Assembly (NCBI GenBank): GCA_900074885.1
Contig: FJUW01000032.1
Location: 431,001-495,000 of the forward strand
Direction of reading: 5' to 3'
DNA length: 64,000 bases
From: Rhynchosporium graminicola
Lineage: Eukaryota > Ascomycota > Leotiomycetes > Helotiales > Ploettnerulaceae
In this document: positions 22,357 to 33,778 of the stretch, piece after piece
Layout of the letters: every line of letters starts with the position of its first letter
How positions within the stretch are numbered: position 1 is the first letter of the stretch
Program-made: the position numbers and the translations under genes
The notes under the pieces: model-generated
What the model saw: the letters and a program-made list of their open reading frames with translations, nothing else
Told to the model about the DNA's origin: nothing
Databases searched by the model: none

Positions 22357-23247
22357 TCAACCAAGGAACGAAAGAGGACAGGAGTCTTGATTCTCACATC
22401 GAATCCACCCGTCGCTAAGCATCGTTTCCCTCCATCCTAGCCAAGCCAAAGAGAGTTCTTCTTGACCTGGTCGGCACTTCACCGAGCTGTCCTGAATATT
22501 GCAATGACGAGACAACTCCACCCGAGACCAAGGTCCGGACCGACAGATTTCGAAGATGCATATTAACTCGTCTGCACCTGAGTGCTGCTTTCTCATATGC
22601 TCAAGAAATTTATCTTTGCGAGGAAATGGTTTTGTGACTCGGTTACACCTAGAGGCAAAGCAGGCAACGGACAACTTCGAATCATGAACACCATCTAGGT
22701 GGCGCGACAGCTGCCAACGACGTGGAAACGTCAACTTACATCCGGGGCGTGGGCATCTGATCCTTCGCTTTGGCGGCTTTGTGGCCTTCATCGCATCTCG
22801 ACGGCCAGGGAGTGGGGAGAACGGAGATAAGGCTCTAAAAGCATCGGAAGATTTTTTGCCTGGAGCATTGATATTCAGGAGTTTGTCGTGGAGGCCGTTT
22901 CCGGCGGGGCTGACTTGATCTGTAGGGCTCAAGATCTCTTCCCCGGTCAAAAGTAGCTGCTGTACGCCGACTCTTCGAATTGGTTGGTCGAGAGAGGCTG
23001 AGCAAAATCGCAGCGTCGCCCTGTCTAATTCTTAGCTGAAAAAAAAAAAAACATACCAATGACCCTCCGTCTTTGTCTCATAGCCGGCATCCAGGGCGTT
23101 GATGGCGTCCATGTCCATGTCCATCCATTCAGACCAGTTGATCTCCTCATCAGGCACCATAGGCAGATTCGACAGATCGAGACCGCCCCGGAGCTCGGAT
23201 TCGAGGAGGTGGAAGTTGCCCTGCTGGATCTCCCAGTTCGAGTCCAT
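22357..23247 (-). CDS. C2H2 zinc-finger protein, probably DNA-binding
   Basis: Two exons, 23247-23057 and 23020-22357, give 284 aa if translation stops at the TGA at 22357-22359. Exon 1 encodes an acidic N-terminus (MDSNWEIQQGNFHLLESEL, then WSEWMDMDMDAINALD). Exon 2 has a Lys/Arg-rich stretch (KATKPPKRRIR), then CPRPGCKLTFPRRWQLSRHLDGVH and CFASRCNRVTKPFPRKDKFLEHMRKQH, two fingers of the type found in many fungal nuclear proteins, followed by further Cys/His residues. The intron at 23021-23056 is only 36 nt and contains a run of T; it is needed to keep the frame but is at the short limit. The function is unknown. The gene probably once continued into 21998-22336. Confidence 0.65.
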
Positions 23248-24781
23248 GGTGCTGATTGGAGGGCGACAAGTGAGGCGGCCTAGCGAGGATGTGGTTTGTG
23301 AAGCGGTGAGGTCTTTTGTTCGATGAAGGTTGGCGATTCGGTGAGTGTTTTGGGTTTGTGCAATCTGCGAGCTGTGAAAGAGGGGTGTTGAGGTGTGTGA
23401 TGAGGTGTGTGAAGAGTGCGAGAAGGTGGAAAAGACAGGCAGGTGGGGGGATGCTCTACTCTTATGGTAAATGCTTGGATTCTCGCTTAATCTAAGATGG
23501 CGAGGGCGATGGGGGATGAGGAGTGCATGATGCAAGTGACACCCTGACGCTACTGTCCGGGGAAAAAAGCACTCTCTCTGAAACAACATTTAGTGTTTTG
23601 AAGAAGATACATCACTTCAATTGCTTAAGTAAGTGTTCCATTTACGTGGAAGATTGTGGAAAGTTATCAGCCCCCGTTAGTCAACCGAACTCGAAAAGCG
23701 GATCCTACTCTTGGCAACACCACAATAATATGAAAGGGAACGAACTGCTCCATCTATGTCGATGCACAGTATGAAAATATGAGCGTACTACGTGTAACCG
23801 AAATCGATGGAGAAGCCACAGAACTGCCGGAGGCTTTCAAGAAGCAGGATCGAGGGACGGGGAAAGTGACAAGGAAAGCCGAGGAGGATACCGAGATGAC
23901 CATGATTACTATCGATTTCGATACTGATGAAGCCAATCACTTTCTCCAGCTGCCAGCTGTATGATAAACGATCTCTCAACGGCACGAGGGGCAAGAAAGG
24001 CCTAAAGGGAGAAGATCGAGCAAAACTGGAGGACGACTGATCACAAGATTGATTGCGATTATGAGCTCTCAGCTATACGGTAAGAAGAGGACCGAAAAGA
24101 TCATGAGATGCTCCAGTATACTTCATCGAAATGAGGCTTTGGAGCATGATTATAAGGAGTAGTCTAAGTGGGCATGGAAAAGCAAGGCGTCTATGTCTGT
24201 GCAAGACCACAGTGCAAAAAAGAATAGGATACTAAATACATACATGAAATCAACATCAAGTTCGAAACTATTGTTTATCCGAACAACTGCATTCTTTCCA
24301 ATCGATGTTATTGTACTGGCACCCCATTCCGAGCAAGTTTCTGAGCTCGTTCCGTGGCAAGGCAAAATAATTCGTTGCCGAGTAGAGTTCATTCAGTATC
24401 ATGAATTTTAAGATAGATGAAAGTGTTTTTAATTGTACATACTGTATTCATACAAAAGATCCCTAGGGACTAGACTGTTTGGAAAGCGAGTGAGGGATAT
24501 AGCGAGTTCTGAGTAGGTAAGAGCGACAAAACACGTGGTTTCTAGGGAATCTTCGTCTCAATAGCTCCACAGCCAAAATAACGGGATAAGCCCTAGAACT
24601 TTGAGACACAAGCCTTTCCTGTCCCCGTATACAGTCCTCGCAAACAACGCGGCTTGAATGTCGGATGATTTTGAAGTACCAGGTTGGAAATCTGATCGAA
24701 TCCTCCCAAGCTCGATCGTCCAGGGTCTCTGCAGAAGGTGCCGTATTTTCGAAAGTGCCTGAAACTCTATTTCCTTTGCAA
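23248..24781. other. Intergenic region with one doubtful small ORF
   Basis: About 1.5 kb. The plus-strand frame 23779-23964 (61 aa, charged, no domain) is the only frame with a fair composition; I do not support it as a gene. The rest shows only short frames with no pattern. Confidence 0.45.
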
Positions 24782-25855
24782 TCATACATCGGGGTTATCA
24801 TCGTTCACCTGGGGATTCATCTGCATGCGTTTCGTCTTATATGAACTGTACATAAATTTCGCGTCCTTTCCCGCCCTCATCCGAAACTCAGTGGTGAGAT
24901 AACGCCAAGCTTTCCATATTTTTCTCTCGGCATCCCCTGTGTCTTGGTAGCGAGCCCTCAAGAATAATATGTAATCTTCTAGTTCTCGGGAAAGTGTCAC
25001 AAGTAAATCTGACATATTGCGGCGGCCATCGTGATAACGCAAAGTCTCGTTTAATGTGAGAGTTCGAGGCCGTTTCTCGAATGACATGTAGATCGACCAA
25101 GGCAAATGGTGTCCTTCGAAGACAAGACCTTGAAGCGGAGGTTCTTCGGCCTCAGAAATTCTTGACTGTAATTCACTCATTTTCCTGGCAAGTATTTTCC
25201 ATCCCCTGATGGCAACCCGGATACTCTTCGCTTTTCTTTGCTGGTTATATTTGCGATCTATGATGTACTCTTCGGATTCTTGTAATAACTTGCTGATCAA
25301 ATCTTGTGGCGATGGCTTCTTTGCGAGGATCCCGGGCAGCTGATCTAGAACTAAGTGCTGGCCTTGGGCACTTGCCCCAAAATATCTCTCCCATGTGACC
25401 GGTTTGCCGTTGGTCATCCTCCAGTGGCTGCGAGATTCTGCAAGCAAAGTTTTAACCGGGTGTGGGTTTTGATCTTCCCATTCAGCGTCAACCTCTTTGG
25501 AATCACTTTCTGTACTGCTTCGCTTCCTCATCACTGGGATGAGCCATTTCAGAGCTTCTGGTGACCAGATTCGAGCGGTCTCCTTTCGACACCTTTTCAT
25601 CTCCAGGTTAGGAAGAGCGAAATACTCCTCCGAACTTATAGGATTCTCATCCAAGACAAGAGTCGCTTCACTGTCAGGCGTGCTGTCTGGCATCCACCTC
25701 GTATTTTCAGACGTTCCATAGCGACGCAACATCTGCTTCATTTCATTGTGATATACAGTTCCAACAGGCTGAGCATGAGCTGTACTTGTACCGCTGAGAC
25801 ACCCCGATCGTGGTCCAGAAATGCGTAAAAGACGAAGCGAAACTCGAGAGAGCAT
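24782..25855 (-). CDS. Hypothetical protein with mitochondrial-type N-terminus
   Basis: A single uninterrupted frame of 357 aa. The first residues, MLSRVSLRLLRISGPRSGCLSG, are rich in Arg, Ser and Leu with no acids, as in mitochondrial presequences. The remainder is hydrophilic and charged: basic RKYNQQRKAKSIRVAIRGWK, an acidic stretch ESDSKEVDAEWED, and predicted helices such as LVTLSRELEDYILFLRARYQDTGDAERKIWKAWRYL. I do not recognise a family. No Cys-rich or catalytic motif is visible. A second open frame downstream on the same strand (24463-24801) overlaps its end slightly and is not supported. Its upstream neighbour is the M3 peptidase, on the same strand about 1.5 kb away. Confidence 0.7.
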   Translation of the reverse strand: MLSRVSLRLLRISGPRSGCLSGTSTAHAQPVGTVYHNEMKQMLRRYGTSENTRWMPDSTPDSEATLVLDENPISSEEYFALPNLEMKRCRKETARIWSPEALKWLIPVMRKRSSTESDSKEVDAEWEDQNPHPVKTLLAESRSHWRMTNGKPVTWERYFGASAQGQHLVLDQLPGILAKKPSPQDLISKLLQESEEYIIDRKYNQQRKAKSIRVAIRGWKILARKMSELQSRISEAEEPPLQGLVFEGHHLPWSIYMSFEKRPRTLTLNETLRYHDGRRNMSDLLVTLSRELEDYILFLRARYQDTGDAERKIWKAWRYLTTEFRMRAGKDAKFMYSSYKTKRMQMNPQVNDDNPDV

Positions 25856-27320
25856 CGTGTGTGATGTTGTTAATCGGAGCAGAAGACTTCAAGCATCGAC
25901 TGTGGTTGATGCTGCTTGGTGTTCTGAGCCGAATGCTCCTATTCAAGGTGGCAACAAAGCTTCGAAGCCGTTGAGAGCAATTGATCCAGCCCCAGGTATC
26001 GGGAAATAATGTTGGATGTCAAAGATATTTCAGACGGCAATGGAGTGAGGCATAATGAAAGAGATATGCGATGAAATGTGGTTTTGGTCTAAGCCTGATC
26101 AGGTCATATCACATGATTAAGCCTTGGCAACTGAGCCACTCCTCCTATGGATGTTGAGCACAATTTTCAGCAACACCTCGCTTGAATGTTGACATGATGC
26201 TTATCGGTGAAGATACGTACTATCACTCAAGTCTTTCGTCCATCATCCGACTATGGCGGAGACACTTTTGGCCCTATGCTTTATATATGTTCGCATTCTG
26301 ATCAGCGATTCAGCCCCGCCTAGATCCTAATTTCTAGACTTTCTTCAACCCGACATCATGCTTTCCATTCTGCGAACCTCAGCTCCTCGACCGACAAGGA
26401 ATGCCACAAAATATTCTATGCGCTTTGAAAGTTGTCTCCTCTTGATTTAATTTCACGCACCTGGCTCTCAATTCGTCATGGCACTAATCGGTCAGGAGAG
26501 ACTTTTTTAAAACATGTGACTTCTACACGCAGGATAAATTGGTCTACATGTTTGCCCTTGGAGAGCAGAACTAACTGTACTAAAGCATTTCGGTTCGGTT
26601 TTGAGCCTATCTCCAACGGATGGTTTAGAAAAGTAGTCACAATTAGACCTGAACCAGCTATTGAAAGCGTAATGTAGTAAAAGTCTCGTGAAAGAGAGCC
26701 TTTCAATTAATCATTTTCTTTCGGCGACATTAACTGCCGACCGGCTTCCATCAAGTATGGTCTATCTCTTATCCTTTCGCACAGCAGAAACAAAGGCCTG
26801 TGATGGTATCTCGGAAAAGTTTGACTAGTATTTACTTCAAAACAAATGCGACTTAAAGGCGAAATCCCAAAGAATCTATGGCAGTGTTAACGACTTTTAG
26901 ACATCAGTAGATTGCTAACTTATATTAGTTGAAATGAATACTAGAGATTTTAACAGTCCTACTAACTCCCCAGTAATAGGTATTCGTGACATTGGTAAAG
27001 TAGTAACATGACTAAAGCTAGACTATTCTTCTCGATTATACTACTGGAATTAGAAGAGTCCTTGAAGTTCCATGAAGTAGAAAAACAAGACACGCTTTAA
27101 AAGAGTCTTTAACTTGAATCCATCTGTCAGAGTTCAAGATTTCAGGAAGAAAAGGCGGCATTGTATGAGGAGGCAGATGCAACCCTGATAACCTTCCGAC
27201 CTAAATCTGATTTCTGCTGAACCGACATTGACTGTTTACGGTGGAAACAAAGCATATTGATTTGGACTCTCAGAAATGTTACGAAATGATTTATGACTTT
27301 GAATCATTAGCTCAGCATCG
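25856..27320. other. Intergenic region, AT-rich towards 27 kb
   Basis: No supported gene. At 26358 a short frame starts MLSILRTSAPRPTRNATKYS, presequence-like, after a TATATATG at about 26283, but it stops after 30 codons; it may be the first exon of a lost gene. From about 26850 to 27180 the sequence is AT-rich and stop-dense. Confidence 0.4.
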
Positions 27321-29711
27321 TCAAGCGCTAATAGATTTAGCAAACGCATCTCCATTCGGTTTTCTACCAAGGTACTCTTCCAAGAATCCCATCTCACGTC
27401 CGCTTCCACCTCTGCCAAGAACTGACTTTCTGTATTTCCGTCCTTCCTCCCTATTCATCGGATCGTGGGCGAATCGTGTCTGGTACAGGTCACTCGAGTA
27501 AACAGACGCCAGGACATATGTGTAATATCCGGCGTCGTAGCCTCCAAACATGTGCGAGAATCTACTGTATCCAACACCTCCAACTTCAGGACCGAGTAGA
27601 CCGGTACACTCCTGGCGAATGCCGTTATATAAGTCTCCTATTTCCATAGTCTTTGCTTTTTCGCTTGACACAGAGTGAATCGCCATGTCAAATTTTGAAA
27701 ATGCAATTTGTCGTTGTGTCAACGGAGCCAAAGTAACTCTGCGACTCGCATCCAATTTCTGCAGGAGCTCAAGTGGTGCTTTCACTGATGGCTTTGGCTC
27801 CAAACGTTTGTCGGTCTTCCATGAAGCCATATACTCAGGTGACAGATGCGAGTAATGATCTAATGTAACAGGAGAGTCAGTACTGACCATATCAAGAGTG
27901 TTTTAATGAGAGGATAAGTAATGTCACAAGATTATCCTGAGGTATTCATGAGAGAAGGACAATAATTTTCGCAGAATGATTTTGGGATTTTGAGATTTGT
28001 GAGACAATGATGACAATGTCCCGAATGATCTTGCGACATTCAGAGGAACAAAATTCCGGGTTCTCCCATGACCTACTGGATAGTTTTTGGAGTATAGCAG
28101 CATCCCAGCAGAAGTTTTCAAGCATGCGACTCGGGATCTCGACGAAATCTCTGGACGTCTTTGTACCATAAGTCTCTGCAAATCTAGTCCTGCCGACTAA
28201 ACAATGAATTCCGTGTCCAAGTTCGTGGAACATGGTCACAACGCTTCGATGCCGCAGCAGTGTTGGTTTCATATCTGTTGGCCTCTGAACAGACATTACT
28301 AGTAAAGCACTGGGAAATTGGCTTCCACCATCGATTGTCTCGAAACCCTGTCTTTTATCAGCCAATATGCATGTAGTGAAACTTGAAACCTTACAGGTTG
28401 GAAAGTGATACAGCAAGCATGGTCTCTCTTCCCCTTTCTCTTCAATATATCAAGGTATAAATATCCTAAGAAGCCACCCCCCAGAGCTTCCTCATCCCAG
28501 ACTGCGTAAACAGCCACATCTTCGTGCCACGTTATGTGCTCTTGCTTTTCCATCATGAGTTCTCTTGACTTCTCTGAAAAGTCAACAAAGACCACTCCAA
28601 ACAAAATCTCGAAATTCTCCAGTAATCCTCGAACCGTCTCATCTAAGCGGAAAAACTCTGCAATTTTGTTCTGATCCAGATCATGTTCCTGCTCCTCGAG
28701 CAGCCGCATGTAAAAAAGCTGATCCCATAAGAATAGTCGGTCGTCGATTTCCCCTTCTTCAAGACCCTGTGAGACCAGGGTTTGTCTCTTGAGCTTTCTC
28801 AATTTCTCCATGTTCGACTTTGAAGCTACTGCTGTCTTGTCTTGCATTTCGTCAAGGAAAGACTTTACTCCCTCGTGGGTCATCAGCCGATTTTGAATTG
28901 TCAGATCGGCATGTGACTTGTATCCCAATAGCTCAGCATGTTCCGCCCTCAGTTCTACCATTTCCCGAAACAAGGGTACATTATCAGCACACTTCATCTC
29001 ATTGCTCATGAAAATCTTTTTTCTTGTCTCAGGATTGACACAATTCTTGCATACAAGGTCAAGATCCACCGTCCCGTAGGTGACCTTGTATTTCCCCTCG
29101 CGGTCCCCCTCCCCTTTTTTCAAAGTCGCAAGAGCATCAGGAGGAAATCCCCTCAGTTCTGCAGCCGTAAACCAAATCCCACCATTCTCCTGGCGAATTC
29201 TCTTACTGCCTTCAGCCTCAATATCGTCAAGTCTCGCCACAACATCCCGGAACCTGTCTTTTACAGGTCCATCTAAAAGTGCTGCACCGCTCCGTACCAA
29301 TTGGCATAGCTTTCTATCCAGGTAATATTGCTCCTCTTCATCCAATCTTTCTCCCTTCTCCTTTACCGCCTGGAATAGCTTGTAGATCTCAGGCCTAGCC
29401 GTAATTTCCTGCCCAAATTCGGAGAAGATCTTCATGCAATCCACCGATGCATCCCTTAACTCCTCGGAAGGAGACACGGATTTGAAAAGCGCAACGAGAG
29501 AGCTTGTCTTCATGCGCGTGTTGCGATCGTGGATCCATGGAAGAACAAAGTTTGCGAAAGTGGCTTCTGAAGGTGGGATATTGACGATAAGGGAGTTGAG
29601 AGTTGCTCGGGATGTGACGATTGCTGCTTCTGTAAGCCTGCGCAGGTCTGAAGGGGTTTGGTTGAAGACCACGGGGAGCTGTGGCGGAAGTTTTGGTCGT
29701 AAATTCATCAT
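27321..29711 (-). CDS. prd1: M3-family oligopeptidase (saccharolysin / thimet oligopeptidase type)
   Basis: Three exons, 29711-28395, 28347-28077 and 27859-27321, give 708 aa, the usual size for saccharolysin. The zinc active site FHELGHGIHCLVG (HExxH) lies in exon 2 and is followed by the third-ligand region EIPSRMLENFCWD. Other landmarks: CCITFQPGFETIDGG across the first splice, RDFVEIPSRMLE, KLSNHYSHLSPEY across the second splice, and the C-terminal substrate-binding FSHMFGGYDAGYYTYVLASVYSSDLY. M3 enzymes cut short peptides in the cytosol or mitochondrial intermembrane space. The N-terminus (MMNLRPKLPPQLPVVFNQTP) has no obvious targeting sequence, so the cytosol is more likely. The second intron is 217 nt, longer than the others in this window. 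The start could be either of two adjacent ATG codons. Confidence 0.92.
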
Positions 29712-30725
29712 CTAAGTTTGTCTTCAGTAAAAGTCATCGAACAGTTATACGAAATTGAACAATACTTCTCACAATTCCCCTAGGGACGTTTCAAGTCGCT
29801 TGGATCGTTGTATAAGAGAATTTCCGTCTGCTAATACTCTCTTCGCCGAAGATGGATTTGCCTGGCCTCGAGGCAAGATCGTAGTGCGGGGTAAAAGCTT
29901 GAAAAATTGAAGGGTCAATATTGAAGTCGCGAGAACAACATAGCACTTTACTAGGAATGGTTTTTTAACTCATCGCAACCTCTGACGACTTCACTAGTGT
30001 GAATACTGGGATATTGAGTTTAAATCCAGGTTCTAGGTAAGTCACTGCCTCAGACGAATCTGATTAGCTTCGATGACAAAACGCGCAGGAACGACCCATG
30101 CTCTTCTCGCTTGTCCACCTCAAACACGCAAAATGCAAACAATATATGTTATCATGCTTACGGATGAAAGACATTGACTCTTTAGATTATACCCTGGAAC
30201 GTATATCGATTATTAATCTGCATTGTGTGTATTTTAGACTTAACTTTAAAGATGCTGACGCAAGCTTCAAGTCCTTATCCCTCGCTTCGTGTACGAGAAA
30301 GCCGATATCTGTCAACAGCAATTAGCTAGATGCAGTAATAAATGATTGCAGGAGAGCAATGTCCTAAGTTTCAAGACATCATTCAGTAGTAATAATTTTT
30401 GAATTTCTTATTCGCGAAGTATTTGACTTTTACAGTTCTGCTGCTTCAAGTGGTCCCCCGTGTAATTATTCACTAGTATAGCCATCTTCCTCTTCTCACA
30501 GTGCCTGCAATGTGTTCCGTCTGATAGTAAATTGTCTGTGTACAGTAATAGACTTGTAATCCAACTTACAAGACCTACATTCATTTGTGCAACACCACAC
30601 CCTAGCATTTCATCAACCCCACATCAACCCCACCACTGCCCACAACACCCAATTTCTTGAAACGCGAACAAACGGCTTTGACAATGTTAAATAACAGGGA
30701 AGGTCGGCATCAATAGATAATAAAA
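29712..30725. other. Intergenic region
   Basis: The 5' flank of the M3 peptidase, then stop-dense sequence. The frames at 30098-30325 and 30408-30608 have no domain or start context. Nothing else is seen. Confidence 0.5.
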
Positions 30726-30878
30726 TCTTCTGTGGCGCAATTGGCTAGCGCGTACGTGATTTAATCATCCCCACATTGTCATTCCATGGGTCTAATTGTT
30801 GTGCAGGTTCGACTGTTATACATCTGTTATTCAGGTCTCGCAATCGAGAGGTTGGAGGTTCGAGCCCTCCCAGAAGAG
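30726..30878 (+). tRNA. tRNA-like locus interrupted by about 80 nt (anticodon not assignable)
   Basis: TCTTCTG (30726-30732) pairs perfectly with CAGAAGA (30871-30877) as a 7-bp acceptor stem. TG then GCGC..GCGC (30735-30738 and 30748-30751) forms a D-arm, with the A-box TGGCGCAATTGG. GGAGG TTCGAGC CCTCC (30854-30870) is a perfect T-arm with a B-box GGTTCGAGCCC. Between D-arm and T-arm there are about 100 nt instead of about 22. The region before the T-arm has a TCTCG-CAAT-CGAGA hairpin, but no 7-nt anticodon loop. A second B-box-like GGTTCGACTG is at 30806. It may be a tRNA with a long intron or, more likely, an insertion-damaged relic. Confidence 0.4.
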
Positions 30879-33225
30879 CTTTGCCTTGAGCTGTATACAT
30901 CTCAGCTTTACTATTACTTTTATTACCTACTATGGTTCAGGATTAAATGTATCTTCCTCACGCTCCGGAAGCAATTCATAGTCGCCCGCCGTAAGGGTTG
31001 CACTAGCTCAACCGCCCATATGACACACTATATCTTTTGCTCAGACACCTACACCTTCAAGAGAATTGAGCTCTCAGGAGTCAATATTTGTACTAATGCA
31101 AAGCTGATTATGGAAGTTCTACTTACGTGCCAATGATTTGATATCGGGACGACTTTAATCGGAAATATCCCATTTTTTCCATCATCGAGTATTACAATAA
31201 CCTGTAAACATTTGACATATTGTCTGTCTATTCAATCCTCCGAGATGATGGCAAATATTCGAAGTAAGGTTATCAACTGATGTGGTCTTTCCAGACGGTA
31301 TCCAGGTCGGGATATCTCGACCATGAAAATCACTCTCTCCCGATACCCTAACGCTTTCAAGAAGAGGAAAAGATAAGCTGGATGAAGTGAAGCAACTTGA
31401 GATGCTGATAGATGGTTCTATGGCCCCAGGTTTGTGGCTCCTTAAAGCAGGGGCTTCTACGATACTTAAAAGTCACCCGGGTTAAAGACGCCCATTGGCA
31501 AATACAGAATGTGGTGAGAAAATTTGGGTACTTCATCATACAAAGACTTTCCATGCCATGAAACCTTAGTTCAATTGTGGACTGGATCCACGGGGCATAA
31601 AGTAGATTAGTCCAGTATATGTTTACTTCACAAGCGAGGTGGCAATAATTTCTCACCGGAGCAGACCACCGAAAGATCTGCCGGCAGGTGCAGATTTTCA
31701 AGTTCACGAGCGCATCTTACATTCGCATAGTGTGTTCATGGATCAAGTCAGCAAGCTTTACTCATACTAAAGTATTTTCTTTCTCTGCTAGCAATCGCTA
31801 CAAAAACCAGGGCCTTCCTCCACATACGTCCCCCACGAGAAAGCGCTTTGTCATAGTGGATTGTTGACTCCGCCAAACATAGGATTCATATGCATAGATT
31901 CTCTATTTTCAGAAAGAACGTAATGCCATATTTCGCATCATCTGAATGAAATCACTTTGATCTCTAGCTGTAACAGACTGTCGGTGTTGGTTTCTAGAAC
32001 TAACGAGGATATATGAGTTGGGACAACTTACCTATGTACTGCTAATACTGCTTGCCAGGGCAAATATGCTCATCTATCTCAGCCTCTCAATTTTGACGAC
32101 TGGCGAAACTTTCAACACACTAACACCACGGATATAGTGGACGGTCTGGAAAGAATAAGTGTAGGCTATATTGACTGTTTTAGGCACACATACGTTTATT
32201 TTTTGCTTATGTGGCCGATTTGTTTTTGACAACCTTATCAACATCAGCTTTCTCGGCAGCCACCTTGACAACAGAGGCTCTCAGAGCAAGATTTGACTCT
32301 GTATTATTGCGACACCTTCGCCGTGTCAAAAATGAATTAAGGACATTCGATCCTACCAGCAGAATATATGTCAGGCATGACGATAGTCTATGCCGAATAA
32401 ACTAAAAACATGCTGGGGAATGTTTTCATTGAGTAATTTTAGTGTATATACAGTGCTACCTCTCGAGTTAAGATTTAGTTCCATCAAAATATACCACTTC
32501 AACCAGAACTCGCAACAAGTATCTCCCTTTATAAGGAGTTTATTGTCTTTGAATCTGCGTAGAAGGTCTCGTAATTTTGTTCGGTCGATTGTAGAACACA
32601 CTAGTGTATACTACCTGCAATGGTATTCAGTATGTAGTTGAATTTAGCCGAAGTGGAATAGGAACATAACTTCTCTTCATGTTTCTATTACCGAATCTAC
32701 AAGTGACACCTATCTCAAGACAGAGAACCAACCAGGTCTGACCGTCAGCACACCGGTGAAGTTCTGTCTAGGATCACCCGATAGAGGTCTACAACGTGAA
32801 AATAATCCTCAGACTCTATAATATAACGTCTCCTCCCACAAATGGATCCCCTTTGCATCGTACGTTACTATATATCAACGATGTGAGAGCTGGACCTCTT
32901 CCGCAAACAATCTACTTTACTCTTTACCGCTATTTCCGGTTGAGTTAGTACATATTGAGTGGACCGACTCTCAAGGTGTAGGAGGAGAAACCCTAAATGT
33001 ACTCTAAGAGTACGCTAGGTCGGTAAGTTCGGATAGGCATGAGATCGTATACAACCATTTTCCCTGAAAATTGTCTTTCTCGATACAATGATAAAGCCTC
33101 GAAGCTAGCCGTTAGATCTAACCGATGTGGAAAGACCGATCACATCTGTAAGCTGTAATATCTGACTTTTTCAAGGCCTAAGCCTACAGATTGCGTTGAC
33201 GGGCGAGTCTGTCTATGTCTACCCC
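30879..33225. other. Long gene-free stretch
   Basis: About 2.3 kb with only short, stop-limited frames on both strands and no recognisable domain. TTTT at about 30917 could serve as a Pol III stop for the tRNA-like locus. Some stretches look like old degraded sequence, but I could not identify the source. Confidence 0.45.
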
Positions 33226-33778
33226 CTAGGACGCACTATACCGCAGCCCATTGGATTTTCCGCTTCCAGGTTTGCTCCAGTCTCTACATTCCCGCACCAT
33301 CACTTTTTTATTAAATATATACATTACTAGTTTCATAGCACTTGGAGAATGAGAAGCCCTAGCCGTGACTAAAAGCGAGTAACAAACCACTGCCAGTAAG
33401 ATAATCGCAGGTATCTCCCCAGCTTGACCAACCAAAATTCTTGTACAGGTTCCGTCTTCCATTACCAGTTCCATTTCGTCATCCATTTCATCATCTGCCC
33501 TTTCGCACCTCTCCTCAAACTCAGCAAGCAGGCGCTTCATCTTCTCCTGCTACTTCCCCTCGAACAAATCAAGATCAATAACATGTCCAAACAAAACCCT
33601 ATCTCTCTCCTCTGGCTGCCGCAAGGTGATCTCCTTCAAGAACTTGCCGTGGCCGCGGTCGCCTAGGTGAAACCAATGCACGATCTGGAGGGTAATGTAG
33701 ACGTACACTTGCACGAGGAATAGTGCCTTATCAATAAATCTGACGTATTCGGAGGGTAGCGGCGGGAGCTGTGGTCTA
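33226..33778 (-). pseudogene. Decayed protein-coding exon
   Basis: One frame reads from 33778 downwards as PQLPPLPSEYVRFIDKALF, a hydrophobic segment LVQVYVYITLQIVHWFHLGDRG, then KFLKEITLRQPEERDRVLFGHVIDLDLFEGK, an in-frame TAG, and continues QEKMKRLLAEFEERCERADDEMDDEMELVMEDG before a second hydrophobic segment and a stop at 33226. The upstream edge has an acceptor-like TTACTACTTCTAG, so 33778 may be a real exon start, but I could not find the upstream exon. Codon use and composition are protein-like and unlike the flanks. The family is not recognised. It is probably a disabled gene. Confidence 0.5.

Noticed and set aside
23779..23964. Small 61-aa ORF
   Set aside because: Acceptable composition but no homology that I recognise, no start context and no neighbour logic.
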